From: Candidatus Pelagibacterales bacterium
Lineage (GTDB): Bacteria > Pseudomonadota > Alphaproteobacteria > TMED109
Reading direction: 5' to 3'
Length of the DNA stretch: 6,554 nt
Assembly: GCA_002684605.1 (NCBI GenBank)
Contig: NYVM01000005.1
Span: forward strand, 4,456 to 11,009
The notes under the pieces are model-generated. The model made no database searches. It was not told the DNA's origin and worked only from the letters and a program-made list of their open reading frames with translations. Both the position numbers and the translations under genes were made by a program. Below are positions 1-5,180 of the stretch, piece after piece. The first letter of the stretch is position 1; each line of letters opens with the position of its first letter.

Positions 1-195
1 GTTGCAGAGGATAGAAGAGGTTGGGTACTTGGAGTAGCTCAATCAAGTTCTTCACTTGCAAGAATTATAGGCCCAGCTTTTGCAGGAATATTTTTTGAGC
101 TTCTTGGAAAGAATAGTCCATATATAATGGGCGGTTTATTATTGTTAATAATACTAATTATATTTAATAGTTCGATTAAAAAATTCTCTAAATAA
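1..195 (+). CDS. MFS transporter, C-terminal end (5' truncated)
   Basis: The first base is in frame and the reading frame ends at TAA 193-195, giving the last 64 residues of a protein whose start lies outside the window. The segment has the pattern of helices 11-12 of drug/sugar-proton antiporter type (DHA1-like) major facilitator proteins: a charged loop (AEDRRG), then GVAQSSSSLARIIGPAFAG, then FFELLGKNSPY, then a last hydrophobic helix (GGLLLLIILIIF) and a short basic tail (IKKFSK). The QS-x-x-SLAR-I-x-GP-x-x-AG pattern followed by LGxxSPY is typical of TetA/Bcr-like inner-membrane exporters. The substrate cannot be told from this fragment. It converges on the Nudix gene with only 5 bp between the two stop codons, and I see no hairpin terminator there. 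Family assignment is good; subfamily is inference. Confidence 0.8.
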   Translation, partial: VAEDRRGWVLGVAQSSSSLARIIGPAFAGIFFELLGKNSPYIMGGLLLLIILIIFNSSIKKFSK

Positions 196-200
196 GTTAG

Positions 201-605
201 CTATATCAAATTATTTTTTATTAAGTTTTTTACAGCAATTTTTTCGGGTTCCGCTACATTATTTTTTTCTAAAATTTCTTTAGGTAATAAATAGTCTATT
301 GTTATATTTTCATTATCAGGAACTAAGGGAGCACCTAAAGTTTCTACATAAAAATATATAGGTGTATATAATCTATTATTCCATGGAGATAAAAGTGTTT
401 TTGGTGCATAAAGCATTAGCTTTATATTCCCATATAAACTTAACTCTTCATAGAGCTCCCTCTTTAATGCTTGCTTAGGTGTTTCATTTTTTTCTACACC
501 TCCTCCAGGAAATTTAGTCGCATGGTAGTTATTGATAACTTCATTTGTAACTAATATTTTATTTTGGCAAACAATTAAGCCGTAGGATCTAAGATTCTCA
601 TTCAT
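201..605 (-). CDS. Nudix hydrolase
   Basis: This 134-residue single-domain protein should hydrolyse a nucleoside diphosphate linked to another group, using Mg2+ or Mn2+. The Nudix box (G-x5-E-x7-REUxEExGU) is visible: G35, E41, then R49-E50-L51-Y52-E53-E54. It follows the FPGGG strand-loop at residues 32-36. The usual Gly near the end of the box is Ser56 here, a tolerated but less common substitution; all metal-binding glutamates are present. The hydrophobic start (YGLIVCQNKILVT) and the tail match the fold, and the length is normal. The gene begins 6 bp after the prpE stop on the same strand, so it is very probably cotranscribed with prpE, and translation may be coupled because the Shine-Dalgarno is weak. 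The substrate cannot be predicted; a housecleaning NTPase or an ADP-ribose/CoA-type pyrophosphatase are all open. Confidence 0.85.
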   Translation of the reverse strand: MNENLRSYGLIVCQNKILVTNEVINNYHATKFPGGGVEKNETPKQALKRELYEELSLYGNIKLMLYAPKTLLSPWNNRLYTPIYFYVETLGAPLVPDNENITIDYLLPKEILEKNNVAEPEKIAVKNLIKNNLI

Positions 606-611
606 AATATT

Positions 612-2486
612 CTAACTCTTTATAACATTTTTAATTTCATCAAGAATATGTATGTCGTCAATAGTAGCAGGTGTTTTAAAAAATTTATTATCATAAATTG
701 CAGATATAGTACTTCTTAATATTTTTCCAGACCTAGTTTTAGGTAACCTTTTAACTACAATTGCTTTTTTAAAAGAAGCGACAGGACCTATTTCATTTCT
801 TACCATCTTAATAATTTCGTTAATAATTATTTCATTAGAAGTACTTGTTCCTGAATTAATAACAATAAAACCAACAGGAATCTGTCCTTTTAGCTCATCT
901 TCAACTCCAACGACTGCGCACTCTGCTATATCACGATGTTTAGACAATACTTCTTCCATAGCACCAGTGGAAAGTCTATGTCCTGCACAATTAATGATAT
1001 CATCTGTTCGAGACATAACCCATATATAGCCATCCTTATCTATATAGCCGGCATCCGCACTAGAATAATACCCTGGATATTCATTTAGATAAGACTCTTT
1101 ATATCTTTCTTTGTCTTGCCATAGTGTAGAGCTGCAACTTGGAGGAAGAGGTAACTTGATAGCTAGAGCACCAATTTCTCCCTTAGGTTTCTCTTTTCCT
1201 TCATCATCTAAACAAACTACATCAAAGCCTGGCGAAGGCTTTCCTGTAGAACCTGCTTTAACTTCAAATAAGCCAAGACCAGCAAAATTTCCAGCTATAG
1301 CCCAACCAGTTTCAGTCTGCCACCAATGATCAATTACTGGAACATTTAAATGTTTTTCAGCCCATTTTATTGTCGTAGGGTCTGCCCGTTCTCCAGCAAG
1401 AAATTGTATTCTAAAATTTTTTAAATTATATTTTAATATTTCTTTACCATTTGGGTCATCTCTTTTTATAGCTCTTAATGCTGTTGGCGCAGTAAACATT
1501 ACAGATACATTGTGTTCACTAATTACTCTCCAAAAAGATCCTGCATCAGGAGTGCCTGTAGGTTTTCCTTCGTATAATATTGAAGTACAGCAATTTAAAA
1601 GTGGAGCATAAACTATATAAGAATGTCCTACTACCCAACCAATATCTGAGGCTGCCCAAAACACTTCTCCCGGTTGAATTCCATAAACCATCTCCATGCT
1701 TGCTTTTAATGCAACAGCATGACCTCCATTTTCTCTTACCATACCTTTAGGGTCACCTGTGGTCCCTGAAGTATAAAGAATATAAAGAGGGTCCGTAGAT
1801 TTTACTGGAACTGGTTCTACAGAACCCGCACTATCCATTAAATCTTGTAGATTAAAATCTCTATTATTTATTAATTTTGCTTCGCATAAAGCTCTTTGAT
1901 GAATAAAACATACATTTACTTTATATTTAGCTAGATCAATTGCTTTATCAATCATAGGTTTATATTCAATAACTTTTCCTGGTTCAATACCACATGAGCC
2001 TGCAATAATAACTTTAGGCTTAGCATCATTTATTCTTGTAGCGAGCTCATTAGGAGCAAAACCTCCAAAAACTACTACATGAACAGCTCCTATTCTTGCG
2101 CAGGCAAGCATTGAAGCAACAGCTTCTGGTATCATAGGCATGTATATTAGGACTCTATCTCCCTTATTTACTCCATGGCTTTTTAAAGCACTTGCAATTT
2201 TTATGGTTTTATCTAGTAACTCATTATAGGTATATGATTTTTTTGTGTCAGTTATTGGGCTATCATATATAAGTGCATTTTTATCACCATTGCCATTAGC
2301 AATATGTATATCTAAACAATTATAACAGGTATTAAGCTCACCACCAGGAAACCAGCTCCATGATCGAGGATCACTTTTATCTAAAACCTTATCCCATTTT
2401 TTAGTCCAATGAATGTTTTTAGCTTTCTTTTCCCAAAAAGAAGCAGGATCATTTTTCCAATTATCATAATCTTCATTATAGGACAT
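612..2486 (-). CDS. prpE: Propionyl-CoA synthetase (AMP-forming acyl-CoA synthetase)
   Basis: This cytosolic adenylate-forming enzyme (624 aa, normal for the family) makes an acyl-adenylate from a short fatty acid and ATP, then transfers the acyl group to CoA. Seen: P-loop-like YTSGTTGDPKG at 238-248, the conserved GHSYIVYAPLL at 287-297, HWWQTETGW at 387-395, hinge and ribose-binding RTDDIINCAGHRL at 493-505, and C-terminal PKTRSGKILR at 582-591. Lys588 is the catalytic lysine that is commonly acetylated to switch the enzyme off. The N-terminus (YNEDYDNW, DPASFWEKKAKNIHW) lines up with PrpE/ACSS3-type proteins from residue 1, which fixes the start. Features such as CARIGAVHVVVFGGFA, SDIGWVVGHSY and W-Q-T-E-T-G-W fit PrpE better than AcsA, but acetate use cannot be excluded. 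No prpBCD or propionyl-CoA carboxylase genes are in the window. The ATG has no evident Shine-Dalgarno and sits 24 nt beyond a terminator hairpin. The Nudix gene follows 6 bp downstream. Confidence 0.93.
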   Translation of the reverse strand: MSYNEDYDNWKNDPASFWEKKAKNIHWTKKWDKVLDKSDPRSWSWFPGGELNTCYNCLDIHIANGNGDKNALIYDSPITDTKKSYTYNELLDKTIKIASALKSHGVNKGDRVLIYMPMIPEAVASMLACARIGAVHVVVFGGFAPNELATRINDAKPKVIIAGSCGIEPGKVIEYKPMIDKAIDLAKYKVNVCFIHQRALCEAKLINNRDFNLQDLMDSAGSVEPVPVKSTDPLYILYTSGTTGDPKGMVRENGGHAVALKASMEMVYGIQPGEVFWAASDIGWVVGHSYIVYAPLLNCCTSILYEGKPTGTPDAGSFWRVISEHNVSVMFTAPTALRAIKRDDPNGKEILKYNLKNFRIQFLAGERADPTTIKWAEKHLNVPVIDHWWQTETGWAIAGNFAGLGLFEVKAGSTGKPSPGFDVVCLDDEGKEKPKGEIGALAIKLPLPPSCSSTLWQDKERYKESYLNEYPGYYSSADAGYIDKDGYIWVMSRTDDIINCAGHRLSTGAMEEVLSKHRDIAECAVVGVEDELKGQIPVGFIVINSGTSTSNEIIINEIIKMVRNEIGPVASFKKAIVVKRLPKTRSGKILRSTISAIYDNKFFKTPATIDDIHILDEIKNVIKS

Positions 2487-2510
2487 AAGTTTACAATCTT
2501 TGAGTTTCTG

Positions 2511-2552
2511 AAAAAAAAGGCGCTAATTATTCTAATTAGCGCCTTTTTTTTT
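2511..2552 (-). terminator. Rho-independent terminator after the BI-1/YccA gene
   Basis: A perfect 11-bp stem (GGCGCTAATTA at 2519-2529 pairing with TAATTAGCGCC at 2533-2543) encloses a 3-nt loop. It is flanked by eight A on the left (2511-2518) and nine T on the right (2544-2552), so on the minus strand it reads as A-run, G+C-based stem, then U8. It lies 23 nt past the stop codon of the minus-strand BI-1 gene, as expected for an intrinsic terminator. The flanking A and T runs make it symmetric, so it could also stop plus-strand transcripts, although no plus-strand gene reads into it closely. It separates the BI-1 gene from prpE, whose ATG is 24 nt further on. Confidence 0.9.
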
Positions 2553-2566
2553 AATTTAAAATTTTA

Positions 2567-3313
2567 TTAACGTCTATTTCCTAACAACATAAGAAGCATA
2601 ATAAATAAATTAAGGAAATCTAGATATAGTTTTAAGGCACCCATAATGGCTTTTTTTACCTGAGTTTCACCATTTTCGCCTTCAACATACATTTCTTTTA
2701 GAGTCTGTGTGTCATAAGCTGTTAAACCTGTAAATATTAGAACGCCTACTATACTGATAATAAATTGCATCATAGTAGATTGCATAAATATATTTACGAC
2801 CATCGCAATAATGATACCAATTAAACCCATCATTAAAAAAGAACCAAAATTAGCTAATGATCTTTTTGTAGTATATCCATATATACTTGCAGCTAGGAAA
2901 GTTGATGATGATATAAAAAATACACGAGCTACGGACTCACCTGTATAGGCAAGGAATATCGAAGCTAGAGAGATACCATAACAACCGGATAACACCCAAA
3001 ACATTGTTTGAGCAGTAGACGCTTTCATTTTTTGAATTCTGAAAGATAGCATCATGACTAATCCTAATGGTGCAAGCATAAATATAAAACCAAGAGGTGA
3101 ATTAAATAAAGCATTTCCTAGAGCAGTTGTATTACCATTCTGGTCAACTGCGGCTCCAGAAACTAACCATGCTACCAAGCCTGTTATTGCTAAACCTACA
3201 GTCATATAGGAATATATTTTTTGCATATAAGCTCTTAAACCTAAGTCTTCTGAGTTTAAAGCAGCTGCCTTAGCTTGTGTCTGAGGGTTAGAACTAAAGT
3301 GTCCAATTTTCAT
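2567..3313 (-). CDS. Bax inhibitor-1/YccA family membrane protein
   Basis: This 248-residue inner-membrane protein belongs to the BI-1/YccA/YetJ (TMBIM) family. Members conduct Ca2+ in a pH-dependent way (B. subtilis YetJ) or interact with the FtsH protease (E. coli YccA); which role applies here is unknown. After a soluble N-terminus of about 30 residues there are seven hydrophobic segments at roughly 36-55, 73-91, 103-122, 128-146, 155-177, 182-200 and 225-244. The family signature GLTAYDTQTLK (196-206) and the last segment LYLDFLNLFIMLLMLLG (229-245) are intact. Asp201 and Asp232 match the positions of the pH-sensing Asp pair described for YetJ. I chose the ATG at 3313 because GGAG lies 8 nt upstream. 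The ATG at 3349 would add 12 non-homologous residues, lacks a good ribosome site and would place a dyad inside the coding region. A terminator follows. Confidence 0.92.
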   Translation of the reverse strand: MKIGHFSSNPQTQAKAAALNSEDLGLRAYMQKIYSYMTVGLAITGLVAWLVSGAAVDQNGNTTALGNALFNSPLGFIFMLAPLGLVMMLSFRIQKMKASTAQTMFWVLSGCYGISLASIFLAYTGESVARVFFISSSTFLAASIYGYTTKRSLANFGSFLMMGLIGIIIAMVVNIFMQSTMMQFIISIVGVLIFTGLTAYDTQTLKEMYVEGENGETQVKKAIMGALKLYLDFLNLFIMLLMLLGNRR

Positions 3314-3321
3314 AATAAAAA

Positions 3322-3325
3322 CTCC
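3322..3325 (-). promoter_or_regulatory. Shine-Dalgarno site of the BI-1 gene
   Basis: On the minus strand GGAG is followed by an 8-nt spacer (TTTTTATT) and the ATG at 3313-3311. It decides the start codon against the in-frame upstream ATG at 3349. Confidence 0.75.
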
Positions 3326-3331
3326 GTTTAA

Positions 3332-3356
3332 TAAACAAAGCATATGCATTTGTTTA
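3332..3356. repeat. Inverted repeat in the BI-1 leader (possible operator or mRNA hairpin)
   Basis: TAAACAAA (3332-3339) and TTTGTTTA (3349-3356) form perfect 8-bp arms around a 9-nt centre, GCATATGCA, which itself contains the palindrome GCATATGC. The dyad lies 19-43 nt upstream of the BI-1 start codon, immediately upstream of its Shine-Dalgarno. The arms are about 17 bp apart centre to centre, which would suit a dimeric DNA-binding protein. It could equally fold as a weak hairpin in the mRNA leader. The symmetry is seen directly; the function is inference. Confidence 0.45.
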
Positions 3357-3366
3357 AGATTATGTT

Positions 3367-3431
3367 TATAAATATATAATACATTATATATTAGAAAAAA
3401 TCTATATTTTACAAGCTATAAATATATAATA
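3367..3431. repeat. Two identical 15-nt direct repeats 50 bp apart
   Basis: TATAAATATATAATA occurs at 3367-3381 and again at 3417-3431, in the divergent region between the BI-1 gene and the pterin dehydratase gene. Each copy contains a TATAAT hexamer. The spacing of 50 bp is close to five helical turns. The sequences flanking each copy differ. They could be paired protein-binding sites, two tandem -10 regions, or a coincidence of AT-rich sequence. Confidence 0.4.
3383..3414 (-). promoter_or_regulatory. Possible promoter of the BI-1 gene
   Basis: On the minus strand TTGTAA (3414-3409) lies 18 bp before TATATA (3390-3385), which continues into TATAAT (3388-3383). This would start transcription about 60 nt upstream of the ATG and place the inverted repeat at 3332-3356 within the leader. 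The surroundings are so AT-rich that -10-like sequences occur by chance, so this is a weak call. Confidence 0.3.
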
Positions 3432-3435
3432 TTAA
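3408..3435 (+). promoter_or_regulatory. Possible promoter of the pterin dehydratase-DUF3429 operon
   Basis: TTTACA (3408-3413) lies 16 bp before TATTAA (3430-3435). A start near 3442 would leave a leader of about 45 nt. The -35 would overlap, on the other strand, the proposed -35 of the BI-1 promoter, and the -10 would touch the palindrome at 3432-3445. TATAAT motifs at 3375-3380 and 3425-3430 are alternatives without a convincing -35. Weak call because of AT richness. Confidence 0.25.
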
Positions 3436-3445
3436 TTGCAATTAA
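3432..3445. repeat. Perfect 14-bp palindrome, candidate operator
   Basis: TTAATTGCAATTAA is a perfect palindrome lying 42-55 bp upstream of the pterin dehydratase start. It sits where it would overlap the -10 or start point of a plus-strand promoter, which is a common operator position. A few palindromes of this length are expected by chance in 6.5 kb of DNA this rich in A+T, so the call is tentative. Confidence 0.35.
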
Positions 3446-3475
3446 GCTTGATTTTTTTTAATTTAGATTAATTTT

Positions 3476-3480
3476 AAGGA
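3476..3480 (+). promoter_or_regulatory. Shine-Dalgarno site that places the AUU start
   Basis: AAGGA, followed by more purines (AAGAAT), lies 6 nt before the ATT at 3487. Its first four bases fall within or next to the in-frame TAA at 3475-3477 that closes the upstream frame. Because no standard start codon follows at a usable distance, this site supports initiation at ATT 3487 (or 3490). Confidence 0.6.
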
Positions 3481-3486
3481 AAGAAT

Positions 3487-3786
3487 ATTATTAAGAAATT
3501 AACTAAAAGCGATATAGATAAACATCTTCAGCTAATAAATGGGTGGTCTTTAAAAGAGGACTTTTCTTCAATATCCAAAACTTTTATTTTTACAAATTTT
3601 AAGGAAGCTTTTTCATGGATGACCAATATCTCAATAGAGGCTGAAGCTTTAAACCATCACCCAGAGTGGAGTAATGTCTATAATAAAGTATATGTTCATT
3701 TATCAACCCATGATGTTTCAGGACTTTCTAAAAATGACTTTTTAATAGCAAGTTATATGGACCAACAATTTATAAGTAGAAAATAG
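3487..3786 (+). CDS. phhB: Pterin-4a-carbinolamine dehydratase, apparent AUU start
   Basis: The 99-residue product dehydrates 4a-hydroxytetrahydropterin, regenerating the pterin cofactor of aromatic amino acid hydroxylases; in bacteria without such hydroxylases the family has been tied to molybdopterin-related functions. The family signature is clear: E53-A-L-N-H57-H58-P59-E60-W61, then VYVHLSTH75D. His57, His58 and His75 match the catalytic histidines of the rat enzyme. G-W-S-L (19-22), F-F-T-like FIFTNFKEAFSWM and the tail match throughout. The usual THDxGGL is THDVSGL (Ser78). The frame is open back to a TAA at 3475-3477 and has no ATG, GTG or TTG before the middle of the protein. An AAGGA site at 3476-3480 lies 6 nt before ATT 3487 (9 nt before ATT 3490), giving an M-I-K-K-L-T start of normal length. 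So the start is AUU, or an ATG that was mutated or misread. DUF3429 follows 6 bp downstream. Confidence 0.88.
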   Translation: MIKKLTKSDIDKHLQLINGWSLKEDFSSISKTFIFTNFKEAFSWMTNISIEAEALNHHPEWSNVYNKVYVHLSTHDVSGLSKNDFLIASYMDQQFISRK

Positions 3787-3792
3787 AATATT

Positions 3793-4272
3793 ATGAAAAA
3801 ATTGCTTTCTTTATTTAATTTACAGAATACACCTTCATTTCCATTATTATTTGGAATAGGTGGAGCTTTTCCTTTCATTTTTTTATCTATAGGAATATGG
3901 GTTTTTACATATGAATTAAAATTGATTGCTCTGTATAATTTGATAAATTATTCAGTCTTAATTCTTTCATTTACTGGAGCCGTTCATTGGGGAGCTGCAA
4001 TGGTTAGAAATGATAAAGGTTATAAGCCATATCTAATTTCTATAATACCTGCTTTATTAAGCTGGTTTTTATTGATAGGTTTTATTGTCAATTACTTGAT
4101 TATTTTCATTGTTTTAATAATCTTGTATTTATCTGTTTTTTTTATAGATATTAATGCTGTAAAAGAAAATTACCTTCCTCAATGGTATATACCAATGAGA
4201 AAATTTATAACTGTTATAGTATTGCTTTCATTAGGCTCTGTATGTATGGCCATAAATATGAAAGTTATTTAA
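3793..4272 (+). CDS. DUF3429 family membrane protein
   Basis: This 159-residue integral membrane protein of unknown function has about five hydrophobic helices, at roughly 18-38, 49-71, 80-97, 99-118 and 137-155. The central YSVLILSFTGAVHWGAAM (53-70) matches the conserved segment of the DUF3429 family, usually written YxxxLLSFxGxxHWG; bacterial members are related to mitochondrial TMEM69. The conserved acidic residue D119 after helix 4 and the basic Y/R-rich loop before the last helix (YIPMRKF) also fit. The ATG is 6 bp past the pterin dehydratase stop and has only a weak purine stretch before it, so translation is probably coupled. Its stop overlaps the tail of the minus-strand EamA gene by 8 bp. 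No substrate or partner is known; placement suggests cotranscription with the dehydratase, not a proven functional link. Confidence 0.85.
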   Translation: MKKLLSLFNLQNTPSFPLLFGIGGAFPFIFLSIGIWVFTYELKLIALYNLINYSVLILSFTGAVHWGAAMVRNDKGYKPYLISIIPALLSWFLLIGFIVNYLIIFIVLIILYLSVFFIDINAVKENYLPQWYIPMRKFITVIVLLSLGSVCMAINMKVI

Positions 4273-5173
4273 TTGTTTTTTTGATATTGTCTAAATATAA
4301 AATAATCATAGTAGCTATTATTATTATAAATGACCCTATTACTTCATTTAAGTAAGGAATTTCGTTAAAAAGAATAAATCCATATATGCCTGCAAAAATT
4401 AATCTAGTATAATCGGCAGGCATTACCAAAGTTGTAGCCCCTAATTTCAAACCCCAAATTGTTAGCATCTGAGCAATTGTTCCAACAATTGCAGCAAATA
4501 ATATTAAAAATATTTGAAAAGAATTTAAAGGTGTCCAAAATAAATAACATGGAACAATTAGGGCAGTGGTAGAAATTATACCATAATAAAATTGTATAGT
4601 TAAAGTTGATTCACTTGATGATAGTGACTTTACGCTTAGTTTAACACAACTTACTAGAAAAGCCCCAAGAAGTGCTAAGCTGGCTGAAAAATATGTAATA
4701 TTATTATCATTACTAGGATCAATTATTATTATAACGCCTAGAAAACCTATAAGTATTAAAAATATTCTTAAAAACCCAGGTTTTTCTCCAAGTAGTAGCA
4801 TTGCAAGAGGAACTAAAAACAATATTCTAGTAAATCCTAAAGTTACGGCTGTTGCTAGTGGCAACATGGACAAAGCTGTAAAACCTGCCATCATTGCTCC
4901 TACGCCTAAAAGACCTCTTAAAACGTGCATAGGATATCTTTTTGTATGTAATATTTTTGAAGGATTCTTTTTAATAATCAAAGGAATTATAATCATAAAA
5001 CCAAAAAAACATCTAAAAAAAGCTATTTGAAAAGGATGTAATTCAGAAGTTAGATACTTTACAGTTGTGCCCATAATGGGAAAAGTGGCTGATGCTATTA
5101 GGATAAAAATAAACCCTCTAATATTAGGGCTTAATTTATCCCAAAAAGAATTAAATTTATTTAATAAGTTCAT
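4265..5173 (-). CDS. EamA/DMT family permease (RhaT-like)
   Basis: This 302-residue inner-membrane transporter of the drug/metabolite superfamily has two EamA repeats of five helices each, at about 18-151 and 161-295, with a short cytoplasmic N-terminus. Typical signs are the first-repeat stretch FRCFFGFMIIIPL (53-65), the amphipathic ALSMLPLATAVTLGFTRILFLVPLAMLLLGEKP (end of repeat 1, 100-132) and PADYTRLIFAGIYGFILFNEIP (252-273) in repeat 2, with Glu130 and Glu271 at the equivalent ends of helix 4 and helix 9. Family members move amino acids, amino acid derivatives or other small metabolites; the substrate cannot be read from sequence. The ATG is 7 bp past the stop of the upstream quinone-oxidoreductase gene, so they form an operon. 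No clear Shine-Dalgarno is visible, which fits translational coupling. The 3' end overlaps DUF3429 tail to tail. Confidence 0.9.
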   Translation of the reverse strand: MNLLNKFNSFWDKLSPNIRGFIFILIASATFPIMGTTVKYLTSELHPFQIAFFRCFFGFMIIIPLIIKKNPSKILHTKRYPMHVLRGLLGVGAMMAGFTALSMLPLATAVTLGFTRILFLVPLAMLLLGEKPGFLRIFLILIGFLGVIIIIDPSNDNNITYFSASLALLGAFLVSCVKLSVKSLSSSESTLTIQFYYGIISTTALIVPCYLFWTPLNSFQIFLILFAAIVGTIAQMLTIWGLKLGATTLVMPADYTRLIFAGIYGFILFNEIPYLNEVIGSFIIIIATMIILYLDNIKKTIK

Positions 5174-5180
5174 ATATTAA

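Noticed and set aside
1111..1329. 72-codon plus-strand open frame inside prpE
   Set aside because: It lies wholly within the strongly conserved prpE coding region on the other strand, has no family resemblance and no ribosome site.
3314..3349. Upstream ATG at 3349 as the start of the BI-1 protein
   Set aside because: It adds 12 residues unlike the family, lacks a ribosome site and would place the inverted repeat's first arm in coding sequence; the ATG at 3313 has GGAG at proper spacing.
3487..3786. Pterin dehydratase as a pseudogene because it lacks ATG
   Set aside because: The rest of the frame is intact with all catalytic histidines, normal length and a well-placed ribosome site, and the downstream gene is tightly coupled; an AUU start or a base error is the simpler reading.
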